A stretch of 64,000 nt of DNA from Tsukamurella sp. 1534 (GTDB lineage: Bacteria > Actinomycetota > Actinomycetes > Mycobacteriales > Mycobacteriaceae), in assembly GCF_000312385.1 (NCBI RefSeq), contig NZ_HE997626.1:1978684-2042683 (forward strand), read 5' to 3'. Below, one piece after another: positions 25,769 through 34,198 of the stretch; the first letter of the stretch is position 1; each line of letters starts with the position of its first letter. The notes under the pieces are model-generated. The model was not told the DNA's origin. It saw nothing but the letters and a program-made list of their open reading frames with translations, and searched no databases. A program made the translations under genes and the position numbers.

Positions 25769-27115
25769 GTGACCACAACCGAGGAACAGCCCGCAGCGCC
25801 CGGTCGCAAACGCGACCGCACCCACTGGTTGTACATCGCCGTGATCGTCGGTGTGGTGGCCGGCGTGATCGTCGGCCTCGTCGCCCCCGAGTTCGGGAAG
25901 GGGCTCAAGCCCCTGGGCGACCTGTTCGTCAGCCTCATCAAGATGATGATCAGCCCCGTCATCTTCTGCACCATCGTGCTCGGCATCGGCTCCGTGCGGG
26001 CGGCCGCGAGCGTCGGCAAGATCGGCGGCCTCGCGCTGGGCTACTTCATCGCCATGTCGACGTTCGCGCTCGGGATCGGCATCCTCGTGGGCAACCTGCT
26101 CAAGCCGGGCACCGGTCTCGGCATCGAGCCCGATCCCAGCGTGGGCGCCAAGTACGCCGACCAGGCACACGCCGCGGGCGGCACCTGGGGTTTCATCCAG
26201 GGCATCGTCCCGGAGACGCTGTTCTCCGCGCTCACCGCGGGCAGCGTGCTGCAGGCGCTGTTCGTCGCCCTGCTGGTGGGCTTCGCCCTGCAGGCGATGG
26301 GGCCGGCGGGCGAGCCGGTCGTGCGGGCGATCGCGGTGCTGCAGAAGCTGGTGTTCCGGGTCCTGGTCATGGTCCTGTGGCTGGCCCCGGTCGGCGCCTT
26401 CGGCGCGATGGCCGCCGTGGTCGGCGCCACCGGATTCGACGCGGTGATCCAGCTGGGCTGGCTGATGCTGGCCTTCTACATCACGTGCATCCTGTTCGTG
26501 TTCGTGGTGCTCGGAGGGCTGTTGCGGTTCGTGACCGGGCTCAACGTGTTCAAGCTGGCGCGCTACCTGGGCCGCGAGTACCTGCTGATCGTCGCCACCT
26601 CGTCCAGCGAGTCCGCGCTGCCGCGGCTGATCGCGAAGATGGAGCACGCGGGCGTGGAGAAGACCACCGTCGGCATCGTGGTGCCCACCGGGTACTCGTT
26701 CAACCTGGACGGCACCGCCATCTACCTCACGATGGCCTCGCTGTTCATCGCCGACGCCATGGGCTCGCCGCTGAGCTACGCCGAGCAGTTCTCCCTGCTG
26801 CTGTTCATGATGATCGCCTCGAAGGGCGCGGCGGGCGTCACCGGCGCCGGACTCGCGACCCTCGCGGGCGGCCTGCAGAGCCACCGCCCCGAGCTGCTGG
26901 GCGGCGTCAGCGTGATCGTGGGCATCGACCGCTTCATGTCCGAGGCCCGCGCGCTGACCAACTTCTCCGGCAACGCGATCGCCACCCTGCTCGTCGGGAA
27001 GTGGACGCGCACCGTCGACCTGGACCGGACGCGCACCGTCCTCGACCGGCAGGATCCGTTCGACGAGACGACGATGGTCGACGACCACGCCCCCGAGCCC
27101 GCCGCCGCCCACTGA
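25769..27115 (+). CDS. dctA: C4-dicarboxylate transporter DctA (DAACS family)
   Basis: A 448-residue sodium/proton-dicarboxylate symporter. Visible family signatures are the first re-entrant loop ATSSSESALPRLI, the TM7 motif VPTGYSFNLDGTAIYL and the TM8 region DRFMSEARALTNFSGNAIA. It imports succinate, fumarate or malate. GTG 25769 has AGAGGA upstream. The upstream region is shared with the CitA/CitB-type pair, which probably induces it. A 16-bp hairpin terminator follows. Confidence 0.94.
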   Translation: MTTTEEQPAAPGRKRDRTHWLYIAVIVGVVAGVIVGLVAPEFGKGLKPLGDLFVSLIKMMISPVIFCTIVLGIGSVRAAASVGKIGGLALGYFIAMSTFALGIGILVGNLLKPGTGLGIEPDPSVGAKYADQAHAAGGTWGFIQGIVPETLFSALTAGSVLQALFVALLVGFALQAMGPAGEPVVRAIAVLQKLVFRVLVMVLWLAPVGAFGAMAAVVGATGFDAVIQLGWLMLAFYITCILFVFVVLGGLLRFVTGLNVFKLARYLGREYLLIVATSSSESALPRLIAKMEHAGVEKTTVGIVVPTGYSFNLDGTAIYLTMASLFIADAMGSPLSYAEQFSLLLFMMIASKGAAGVTGAGLATLAGGLQSHRPELLGGVSVIVGIDRFMSEARALTNFSGNAIATLLVGKWTRTVDLDRTRTVLDRQDPFDETTMVDDHAPEPAAAH

Positions 27116-27141
27116 TCCCGGGCGGCCCGCCCCGCCGGGTC

Positions 27142-27180
27142 GAACACCGTTACGCAGAATCCGACTGCGTAACGGTGTTC
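27142..27180. terminator. Bidirectional terminator, 16-bp perfect stem
   Basis: Arms at 27142-27157 and 27165-27180 are perfectly complementary over 16 bp around the 7-nt loop AATCCGA. It follows dctA by 26 nt and overlaps the stop of the convergent sulfotransferase gene, so it serves both strands. Confidence 0.85.
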
Positions 27181-28369
27181 AATCGCGGGCGGTGGCGGGG
27201 GAGTCGGCGAACCGGGCGCGGACCGAGTCCTCGGTGAGGCCGTAATCGGCCAGCGAGTAGCTGTGGTTGGGGCGGCGGGCGCCCGAGCGGCTCGCGTCGT
27301 GCATCGCCCCCATCGACCGTCGCGCGTCCTCGGTCAGCTCGATCCCGAACGCGCCGTAGATGTTCCCGACGGTGCCGAGCGGATCGGCCACGAGGTCGCG
27401 GTAGTCCACGTCCACGAACTGCCCGCCCCGGCCGGCGGCGGTCTGCCGGGCCCGGGCCGCGTCGAACGCCTCGAGTCCGCGTGCCCAGGTGTCCAGTTGA
27501 TCCGCCCCGATCGTGGCACCGGTGAACGCCGTGGACCAGCCGTCGGTCGCGTGCTGCGCCAGCGAACACACCGAGGCGATGATCGTCTCGGGCGGCCGGT
27601 GGGTCTGCACCACCAGCGCGTCCGGATACACCTCGAACAACGCATCCAGCGCGAACAGGTGGCTCGGGTTCTTGAGCACCCAGCGTTGACCTGGATCGCG
27701 CATGCCGATCAGCTGCAGGTTGCGCCGGTGCCGGCGGTACGCCGCGGTCCAGTCGTGCCCGGCGAGCCAGCGCGCGTACGACGGGACGTGCGCGAGGCAC
27801 TCGTAGGAGACCGACTGCGCCGACTGGCGCAGCAGTTGCCAGCACTCCTCCACCTCGGACGCCGACATGTAGTGCAGCCCCATGAATTCCGGGTGCTCGG
27901 TGTGGTGCCGCGCGTACTGCTCGTCGAGCAGCCGGTAGACGGGGTTCTCGGCCCACGTCGCGCGCGGCGGCCGTGGCTGCGGCACCTCGGCGAGCCACAT
28001 CTGCAGCCCCTGGTTCCCGGGATCGGCGTCCAGAAGCCGGTGCAGCGCCGTGGTTCCCGACCGGGGCAGCCCCGTGACGAAGATCGGCCGGTCGACGGTG
28101 ACGTCCGCGTGGGCGGGGTGCGCGGCGAACGCGGCCTCGCTGATCAGCCGGGCGGAGAGGGCGCCGCGGAGGAACACCCGCGAGATCTTGGAGCCGGTCT
28201 CGGTGAGCGCAGCCTCGTCGCGGTACGCGTCGAGCAGCACCTGCAGGGCCTCCCGGTAGCCGTCCGACGGGTCGCCGAAATCGCTGAGCCCGGTGCGGCG
28301 CATGGCTGATTCGTGGAGGTCGTCCACCGTGCCGACTCCGCGCCGGGCGCCCGATCCGTTGCTAGACAT
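27179..28369 (-). CDS. PAPS-dependent sulfotransferase family protein (Rv3529c-like)
   Basis: A 396-residue protein of the PF13469 sulfotransferase family. The 5'-phosphosulfate-binding loop is FVTGLPRSGTTALHRLLD (about residues 97-114), the 3'-phosphate region THRPPETIIASVCSL (about 260), and RWVLKNPSHL precedes it. Family members transfer sulfate from PAPS to hydroxyls of lipids or sterol-like molecules. It is the last gene of an operon DUF1214-like, SDR, sulfotransferase that matches M. tuberculosis Rv3531c-Rv3530c-Rv3529c in order. The PAPS-making cysD-cysNC genes lie 3 kb away under a shared operator type. Confidence 0.85.
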   Translation of the reverse strand: MSSNGSGARRGVGTVDDLHESAMRRTGLSDFGDPSDGYREALQVLLDAYRDEAALTETGSKISRVFLRGALSARLISEAAFAAHPAHADVTVDRPIFVTGLPRSGTTALHRLLDADPGNQGLQMWLAEVPQPRPPRATWAENPVYRLLDEQYARHHTEHPEFMGLHYMSASEVEECWQLLRQSAQSVSYECLAHVPSYARWLAGHDWTAAYRRHRRNLQLIGMRDPGQRWVLKNPSHLFALDALFEVYPDALVVQTHRPPETIIASVCSLAQHATDGWSTAFTGATIGADQLDTWARGLEAFDAARARQTAAGRGGQFVDVDYRDLVADPLGTVGNIYGAFGIELTEDARRSMGAMHDASRSGARRPNHSYSLADYGLTEDSVRARFADSPATARD

Positions 28370-29141
28370 GGAATTCTCCGCAGTTGACGTCGAGCGTCTG
28401 GCCCGTGATGCCGGACGCGCGGGGTGAGGCGAGGAAGAGCACCGCCGAGGCGACTTCGTCCTCGGTGGGCAGGCGCCTGAGGTCGGAGTTCTTCGCCGCC
28501 TCGGCGTAGTCCTCCTCCACGGTGCCGCCCTTGGTGCTCGCGCGGTACTCGAAGTACGCCTTGAGAGTGTCGCCCCAGATCCAGCCGGGCACCACGGAAT
28601 TGATCCGGATGCCCTCCGGTCCGAGCTCCGTGGCGAGGGACTGTGCGAGCGCGAGCTGCGCGGTCTTCCCCGCCTTGTAGCCGCCGTAGCGGAGGTCCGA
28701 GTGGCGGATCACCATGGAGTTGACGTTCACCACGGCGCCGCCGCCGTCGGCGGCCGCGAGCGCCTCCCGCAGGCCGAGCACCGTGCGCATCGCCCCGAGC
28801 GCCATGAGGTTCACGCTCTCCAGGACGTGGGCGGGATCGGTCTTCACCAGCCGCTGCATCGAGGGGTAGGTGAAGGCGTTGTTGATCAGCGCGTCCACGC
28901 GACCGAACCGCTCCCGCACCGTGGCGGCCAGCGCGGCGATCGACTCCTCGTCGGTGATGTCGGCGGCCACGGCCACCGCTCCCGGCACCTCGGCGGCCAT
29001 CGCCTCCAGGCGTTCCGCGTTCCGCGCGACCAGGACGACCGTCGCCGACTCCTCCGCGAACCTCCGCGCCAGGGTGGCGCCGAGCGCCGGGCCGGCGCCC
29101 GCGATCACGACGACCCTCCCGTCGAGTCCGAGCCCCGTCAT
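28362..29141 (-). CDS. Short-chain dehydrogenase/reductase (Rv3530c-like)
   Basis: A 259-residue classical SDR. The cofactor motif is VVIAGAGPALGATLARRF, with Asn-Asn-Ala as INNAFTYPS, and catalytic Ser-Tyr-Lys in NVNSMVIRHSDLRYGGYKAGK. The C-terminal SGITGQTLDVNCGEF is typical. Its stop overlaps the sulfotransferase ATG by 8 nt and its ATG shares one base with the upstream gene's stop, so the three are translationally coupled. A sterol or lipid alcohol substrate is an inference from the operon. Confidence 0.88.
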   Translation of the reverse strand: MTGLGLDGRVVVIAGAGPALGATLARRFAEESATVVLVARNAERLEAMAAEVPGAVAVAADITDEESIAALAATVRERFGRVDALINNAFTYPSMQRLVKTDPAHVLESVNLMALGAMRTVLGLREALAAADGGGAVVNVNSMVIRHSDLRYGGYKAGKTAQLALAQSLATELGPEGIRINSVVPGWIWGDTLKAYFEYRASTKGGTVEEDYAEAAKNSDLRRLPTEDEVASAVLFLASPRASGITGQTLDVNCGEFHV

Positions 29142-30304
29142 CAGCCCACCATCCTCTCGCCGATCAGCCTCTGCCGCTCCGCGATCCGCGCGCGCCGGGC
29201 GTCGTTGTCGATCCTGTTGTCCTCGTAGTGGGGGAGATGGGAGGCGACCTCGGAGACGGGCACCACCTGCGCCGTGGGGCCGTCCTTCGCCGTCAGCTCG
29301 CGCGCCGTGCGCTGCCACCGGAACTGGAGGTAGCCGCGCCGGTGGCCCAGCGTCTCGATCCAATTGACGACGCCGGGGTCCTTCTCAGCCACCACGATCC
29401 GGATCATCCCGTCCGGGTCCACCTGCGCCTGGCTGCCGTTGAGCGAGGTCTGGTGGTGGATGTAGTCGAGCGAGATGTACCAGAGGCTGCCCAGCTGGAA
29501 GCCCAGGTACGGGGCGTCGCCCCGCGGCACGGTGATGACGAGCGCCTCGTGATCACCGAGCTCGTAGTGGCCCACCGAGGAGTACTGCGTGGCGAGGCCG
29601 CCGGGGGTGAGCCTCGGTGCCGTCAGCGTGTTCACCGGGAGCGGATCGTAGAACCATTTGGGGAACTGCAGCCACGTCCTGACCCGGTTCACCAGCTGCT
29701 TGCCCGCGGCGGCGTACCGCTTGCGGAGCAGCTCCTCGGTGAGCGCCGGCGGAGGTGTGCCCGCGGTGTCGGCACGGGCGATCGCGAACGTGCTCCGGCG
29801 GGCGGACCAGTCGTCGAACACCTCGCGGATCACCAATTGCGCCTTACCAGGCGGCAGTCGGTAGTAGCCGGGGCCCGGTTCGCCGGGGCCGAACCGCACC
29901 TCGAACCGACCGTCGTCGTCGACGGTGAGCTCGCGGTCGTCGAAGGCGACGGTGCTGGCCGGCACGTTGTCGTCGGTGTACTCGCCGCCGCCGAGAACCT
30001 GGAAGCTGATGTCGCAGGTCGTTCCCCGGCGCCCGGTGACCACGTACTCGTGCGCGCCGTCGACGCGGGCGCCGAAGTACAGCGTGTCCGGGTTGTCGAG
30101 GCCCATCTTGGTGAACGGCCCCGTGCCGCTGAGCAGGAACGGGTGGTCCTTGTCGAAGTGGAACGCGCCGTGCACGCAGGCGGCGACGCCCTGGGCCAGG
30201 TACTGCATGCCCTCCAGCAGGTCGGCCTCGTTCTCGATGTGGGGCGCCGCGGCGACGACGGCCTCGGCCTCCTCGATGGCCCGCGTGAGCGGCTCGCTGT
30301 ACAT
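29141..30304 (-). CDS. DUF1214-like protein (Rv3531c-like)
   Basis: A 387-residue soluble protein, first gene of the sulfotransferase operon. Segments such as DNPDTLYFGARVDGAHEYVVTGRRG and YLGFQLGSLWYISLDYIHHQTSLNGSQAQVDPDG resemble DUF1214 beta-sandwich proteins, which are often found with catabolic operons. No catalytic motif can be named. Two putative operators lie just upstream of its ATG (30304), the nearer within 16 nt. Confidence 0.75.
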   Translation of the reverse strand: MYSEPLTRAIEEAEAVVAAAPHIENEADLLEGMQYLAQGVAACVHGAFHFDKDHPFLLSGTGPFTKMGLDNPDTLYFGARVDGAHEYVVTGRRGTTCDISFQVLGGGEYTDDNVPASTVAFDDRELTVDDDGRFEVRFGPGEPGPGYYRLPPGKAQLVIREVFDDWSARRSTFAIARADTAGTPPPALTEELLRKRYAAAGKQLVNRVRTWLQFPKWFYDPLPVNTLTAPRLTPGGLATQYSSVGHYELGDHEALVITVPRGDAPYLGFQLGSLWYISLDYIHHQTSLNGSQAQVDPDGMIRIVVAEKDPGVVNWIETLGHRRGYLQFRWQRTARELTAKDGPTAQVVPVSEVASHLPHYEDNRIDNDARRARIAERQRLIGERMVG

Positions 30305-30319
30305 CCGACCTCCGATGGT

Positions 30320-30335
30320 GGTACAAATATGGACC
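30320..30335. promoter_or_regulatory. Putative IclR operator, copy 1 (GGTNCA-n4-TGNACC)
   Basis: GGTACAAATATGGACC is an imperfect palindrome (GGTACA / TGGACC) placed 16 nt before the DUF1214-like ATG. Fourteen of its 16 bases recur before cysD at 31387-31402. The adjacent divergent IclR gene makes that regulator the likely ligand. Confidence 0.6.
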
Positions 30336-30342
30336 AGTCAAG

Positions 30343-30356
30343 TAGAACCTGTTTCA
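30343..30356. promoter_or_regulatory. KstR-like palindrome, copy 1 (TAGAACnnGTTtcA)
   Basis: TAGAACCTGTTTCA resembles the TAGAACnnGTTCTA core bound by KstR, the sterol-catabolism repressor of mycobacteria and rhodococci. It lies upstream of an operon whose M. tuberculosis counterpart sits in the KstR-controlled region. The right half is degenerate. Confidence 0.4.
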
Positions 30357-30397
30357 GACCGTAGGCGGGCGCGTCGGCGGGTGTCAAGGGAGGTGCC

Positions 30398-31315
30398 ATG
30401 GCGGACGAACGGGCGGCGACGGGGGACGGTGCCGGCGGGCGGACGTCGCCGCCGGCGGCGCGGGTGGTGGCGGTGCTCGACTTCCTCTCCGCGCACGACA
30501 CCGAGCGGTTCGGGCTGTCCGAGCTGGCGCGCCGCGTCGGGCTGAGCAAACCCACCTGCCTCGGAATCGCCACCACGCTCGTGGAATCCGGCTACCTGCT
30601 GCGCGACGACCGGGACAAGACGTACCGCCTCGGGCCTGCGCTCATCCCGGTCGGGCGCGCCGCGCGACGGTCCCTGCGGGCGGACCCGGCCGGCGGCGAC
30701 GTGCTCACGGGCCTGTGGGAGGCGTTCGGGCATCCGGTGTCGCTGTCGGGCGTCGTCGGCGACCGGGTGACGGTGCTCGACGTGGCCGTCGACCCGCGGC
30801 AGCCCCCGATGGTGAAGGTGGGCGACGGCTACCCCTTCACACCGCCCGTCGGCCTGATGTACGTGCTGTGGGACCGCACCGGCCGGCTGGAGCGGTGGAT
30901 GTCCCACGACACCGGCCGCGACGACGGGGACAGGCTGGCGCGGGTGATCGAGGCGTGCCGCGCGGACGGGTACCTGGTGGAGCTGCTGACCCCCGCGGGG
31001 CAGCAGCTGCACCGCCTGATGGCGGGCGTGCCCGGCGACATCCCGGCCGAGCTCCGGGCAGTGCTCGGCGAGGTGGTCGCCGGCATCGGCGACCGCGTCC
31101 ACCTGCGCGACGAGGCGGCACCGTCGGGCGAGGGACGGAACGTCAGCGTGATCTCCGCGCCCGTGTACGACGCCGACGGCGCCCAGGCGATGGTGGCCAG
31201 CCTGTACGTGAGCGACGTGCTCGACGAGGCGGGCATCGCGGCCCGCGCGTCCGCGCTCGTCGCGGCGGCGGACCGGATCACCGTGCGGATCGGCGGCCGC
31301 AACCCGGGGCGTTGA
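30398..31315 (+). CDS. IclR-family transcriptional regulator
   Basis: A 305-residue IclR protein. The winged HTH (about residues 20-85) includes RVVAVLDFLSAHDTERFGLSELARRVGLSKPTCL-type sequence and the wing KTYRLGPALIPVG. The effector domain follows (VVGDRVTVLDVAV, KVGDGYPFTPPVGLMYVLW). AAGGGAGG lies 5 nt before ATG 30398. It lies between the divergent sulfotransferase operon and the downstream cysD, both of which carry the same putative operator. Effector unknown. Confidence 0.9.
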   Translation: MADERAATGDGAGGRTSPPAARVVAVLDFLSAHDTERFGLSELARRVGLSKPTCLGIATTLVESGYLLRDDRDKTYRLGPALIPVGRAARRSLRADPAGGDVLTGLWEAFGHPVSLSGVVGDRVTVLDVAVDPRQPPMVKVGDGYPFTPPVGLMYVLWDRTGRLERWMSHDTGRDDGDRLARVIEACRADGYLVELLTPAGQQLHRLMAGVPGDIPAELRAVLGEVVAGIGDRVHLRDEAAPSGEGRNVSVISAPVYDADGAQAMVASLYVSDVLDEAGIAARASALVAAADRITVRIGGRNPGR

Positions 31316-31331
31316 CGACGGCAGCCCGCCG

Positions 31332-31361
31332 TTGACAGCACACGAGAACGCGTTCTACTCT
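31332..31361 (+). promoter_or_regulatory. cysD promoter (TTGACA-18-TACTCT)
   Basis: TTGACA (31332-31337) and TACTCT (31356-31361) are 18 nt apart. The KstR-like palindrome overlaps the spacer and -10, and the IclR-type operator lies downstream of the expected start near 31368, a road-block position. Confidence 0.6.
31344..31357. promoter_or_regulatory. KstR-like palindrome, copy 2 (GAGAACGCGTTCTA)
   Basis: AGAACGCGTTCT is a perfect 12-bp palindrome matching the AGAACnnGTTCT core of KstR sites. It lies within the cysD promoter. The related 14-mer at 30343-30356 is in the divergent operon's promoter. Confidence 0.5.
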
Positions 31362-31386
31362 CCGAATGTCAGAAATGGACCGGCAT

Positions 31387-31402
31387 GGTCCAAATATGAA
31401 CC
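31387..31402. promoter_or_regulatory. Putative IclR operator, copy 2
   Basis: GGTCCAAATATGAACC, 14/16 identical to the copy at 30320-30335. It ends 9 nt before the cysD ATG and abuts its GGAGGCGG Shine-Dalgarno, which is the same geometry as in the divergent operon. Confidence 0.6.
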
Positions 31403-31411
31403 GGAGGCGGA

Positions 31412-32341
31412 ATGTCGGTATCGACGCCATCCACCCGTACGGGCCGGGCGGACCATCTGCGGCGGCTCGAGGCCGAGTCCGTCTACGTCTTCCGCGAGGT
31501 CGCCGCCACGCAGGAGCGCCCCGTGCTGCTGTTCTCCGGCGGTAAGGACTCCGTGGTGATGCTGCATCTCGCGGCCAAGGCGTTCTGGCCCGCGCCGATC
31601 CCCTTCCCGGTCATGCACATCGACACCGGGCACAACTTCGGCGAGGTCCTCGCCTTCCGCGACGCGCTGGCGCGGCGGATGGGACTGCGGCTCGTGATCG
31701 GGAGCGTGCAGGACGACATCGACTCCGGCGCCGTCGTGGAGCCGGCCGGGCCCGGCGCCACTCGCAACCGGCTGCAGACCGCCACCCTGCTCCGCAGCAT
31801 CACCGAGCACCGGTTCGACGCCGCCTTCGGTGGCGCGCGCCGCGATGAGGACAAGGCCCGCGCCAAGGAGCGGATCTTCAGCTTCCGGGACCGGTTCGGG
31901 CAGTGGGACCCCCGCGCACAGCGGCCCGAGCTGTGGAACGTGTTCAACGGCCTGCACCAGCGCGGCGAACACATCCGCGTGTTCCCGCTCTCCGACTGGA
32001 CCGAGCTCGACGTGTGGCAGTACATCGCCGCCGAGGGGATCGACCTGCCGGCGCTGTACTACGCGCACCGCCGCGAGGTGATCGAGCGCGACGGGATGCT
32101 GCTCGCCACCGGGCCGCTCGTCGCGCCCCAGGCGGGCGAGACCCCGAGCCTACGGACGGTGCGTTACCGCACCGTCGGAGATGCGACCTGCACGGGCGCA
32201 GTCGAATCCGATGCCGCGACACCCGAAGCGGTGGTGGCGGAGATCGCCGCCACCCGCATCACCGAGCGCGGGGCCACCCGCGCCGACGACCGGATCTCCG
32301 AGGCCGGCATGGAGGATCGGAAGAAGGAGGGGTACTTCTGA
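31412..32341 (+). CDS. cysD: Sulfate adenylyltransferase subunit 2
   Basis: A 309-residue ATP-pyrophosphatase-fold subunit that forms adenosine 5'-phosphosulfate from ATP and sulfate with the CysN GTPase. The PP-loop is SGGKDS (residues 42-47); FGGARRDEDKARAKERIFSFRD and FPLSDWTELDVWQYI are CysD signatures. Its stop overlaps the cysNC ATG by one base. No reductase genes (cysH, cysI) follow, so the products may feed sulfation rather than cysteine synthesis. Confidence 0.96.
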   Translation: MSVSTPSTRTGRADHLRRLEAESVYVFREVAATQERPVLLFSGGKDSVVMLHLAAKAFWPAPIPFPVMHIDTGHNFGEVLAFRDALARRMGLRLVIGSVQDDIDSGAVVEPAGPGATRNRLQTATLLRSITEHRFDAAFGGARRDEDKARAKERIFSFRDRFGQWDPRAQRPELWNVFNGLHQRGEHIRVFPLSDWTELDVWQYIAAEGIDLPALYYAHRREVIERDGMLLATGPLVAPQAGETPSLRTVRYRTVGDATCTGAVESDAATPEAVVAEIAATRITERGATRADDRISEAGMEDRKKEGYF

Positions 32342-34188
32342 TGGAGATCCTGCGGATCGCGACCGCCGGCAGTGTGGACGACGGCAAGTCCACTCTCATC
32401 GGGCGTCTGCTCTTCGAGTCCAAATCGATTCTGGAGGACCAGCTCAGCGCCGTCGCCGCCTCCACGAGGGCGCGCGGCGACGAGGGGGTGGACCTGGCAC
32501 TGCTCACCGACGGCCTGCGCGCCGAGCGGGAGCAGGGCATCACCATCGACGTCGCCTACCGGTATTTCGCCACGGGCACGCGCAAGTTCATCCTCGCCGA
32601 CACTCCGGGGCACGAGCAGTACACCCGGAACATGGTCACCGGCGCCTCCACCGCCGACGTGGCACTCATCCTCGTCGACGCCCGGCACGGCCTCACCCGG
32701 CAGTCCCGCCGGCACACGTTCCTCACCTCGCTGCTGGGCGTTGAGCACGTGGTGCTCTGCGTGAACAAGATGGACCTGGTGGGCTGGGACCGGGCCCGGT
32801 TCGACGAGATCCGTTCCGAGTTCGCCGAATTCGCCGCGAAGCTCGAGGTGCACGACGTGGAGGCCATCCCCGTCTCCGCCCTGCTCGGCGACAACGTGAC
32901 CGAGCGGTCGCCGAACACCCCCTGGTACGACGGGCCGTCACTTCTCTACCACCTGGAGAACGTGCACGTGGTGAGCGATCGGAACCTGATCGACGCGCGC
33001 CTGCCGGTGCAGTACGTGATCCGTCCGCACGGCACCGACTTCCGCGGCGTGGCGGGCACCGTCGCCTCCGGATCGTTCGCCGTGGGCGACGAGGTGGTGG
33101 CCCTGCCCTCAGGCTTCAGCACGACGGTGGCCGAGCTGTACCGGCCCGGCGGCGCGAAGGCCGACCGCCTGGACGCGGGGGACGCCGCGTGCGTGCGCCT
33201 CGCCGACCACCTCGACGTGGGTCGCGGAGACGTCCTCTGCCGCCCGGCGAACCGGCCGCAGTCGGCGAGCGACCTGGATACGACGATCTGCTGGTTCTCC
33301 GACACCGCCGCGCTCACCGCCGGAACCGAATACCGCATGCTGCACGCCAACTCGTCGGACCTCGTGCGGGTGGAGGCGCTCGACTACCGGCTCGACACCA
33401 GCACGCTGCACCGCGACCGGGACGCGCAGGCCCTCGGGCTCAACGACATCGGGCGCGTGCGTCTCGTGGCCCGCCGGCCGGTGCTGTTCGACCCGTACCG
33501 GCGCAACCGCACCCTGGGCAGCTTCGTACTGGTGCACCCGCAGACCGACGAGACCGTGGCCGCGGGGATGATCGGCGGGCACACCCTGCGCAGCAGCGCC
33601 GTGGTCTGGCACGGCGCGACGGTGCGCCGCGAGGAGCGCGCCACCCGCGGCGGGACGATCTGGCTGACCGGGCTCTCCGCATCGGGCAAGTCGACCGTCG
33701 CCGCCGAGTTGGAGCGGCTGCTCGTCGCCCGCGGCACCCCCGCCTACCGGCTGGACGGCGACAACCTGCGGCACGGCCTCAACGCCGACCTCGGGTTCTC
33801 CGCCGCGGACCGCGCCGAGAACGTGCGCCGGGTGGGCGCGGTGGCGCAGATCCTCGCAGACGCCGGCACCGTCGCGATCGCCGCGCTCATCAGCCCGTAC
33901 CGCGCCGACCGGGACCGGATCCGCGCCGCCCACGCCGAGGCGGGGCTGCCGTTCTACGAGGTGTACGTGGACACCCCCATCGACCTGTGCGAACTCCGCG
34001 ATCCCAAGGGCATGTACGCCAAGGCCCGGGCCGGGGAGATCACGGACTTCACCGGCGTCGACGCGCCCTACGAGGCGCCGACCGTCCCCGAACTCGTGCT
34101 GCGACCCGCGGACGGCGAGCCCGCGGAACAGGCCCGGGTGCTGCTGGCGGGGTGGCTCGCCCGGGAGGCCGATCCGAGCGGCCTCTAA
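32341..34188 (+). CDS. cysNC: Bifunctional sulfate adenylyltransferase subunit 1 / APS kinase
   Basis: A 615-residue fusion. The CysN GTPase (1-430) has G1 [10 protein letters not shown]3 DTPGHEQY and G4 NKMD. The CysC kinase (about 438-615) has the P-loop [25 protein letters not shown] and a [24 protein letters not shown] segment. The pair converts sulfate to PAPS, the universal sulfate donor, in line with the sulfotransferase encoded nearby. Its TAA overlaps the -10 of purL. Confidence 0.97.
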   Translation: MEILRIATAGSVDDGKSTLIGRLLFESKSILEDQLSAVAASTRARGDEGVDLALLTDGLRAEREQGITIDVAYRYFATGTRKFILADTPGHEQYTRNMVTGASTADVALILVDARHGLTRQSRRHTFLTSLLGVEHVVLCVNKMDLVGWDRARFDEIRSEFAEFAAKLEVHDVEAIPVSALLGDNVTERSPNTPWYDGPSLLYHLENVHVVSDRNLIDARLPVQYVIRPHGTDFRGVAGTVASGSFAVGDEVVALPSGFSTTVAELYRPGGAKADRLDAGDAACVRLADHLDVGRGDVLCRPANRPQSASDLDTTICWFSDTAALTAGTEYRMLHANSSDLVRVEALDYRLDTSTLHRDRDAQALGLNDIGRVRLVARRPVLFDPYRRNRTLGSFVLVHPQTDETVAAGMIGGHTLRSSAVVWHGATVRREERATRGGTIWLTGLSASGKSTVAAELERLLVARGTPAYRLDGDNLRHGLNADLGFSAADRAENVRRVGAVAQILADAGTVAIAALISPYRADRDRIRAAHAEAGLPFYEVYVDTPIDLCELRDPKGMYAKARAGEITDFTGVDAPYEAPTVPELVLRPADGEPAEQARVLLAGWLAREADPSGL

Positions 34189-34191
34189 ACT
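34186..34191 (+). promoter_or_regulatory. -10 element (TAAACT) of purL
   Basis: TAAACT overlaps the cysNC stop codon and ends 7 nt before GTG 34199. This supports a leaderless purL transcript and argues against the GTG at 34193, which would be only one base away. Confidence 0.6.
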
Positions 34192-34198
34192 GGTGCGT

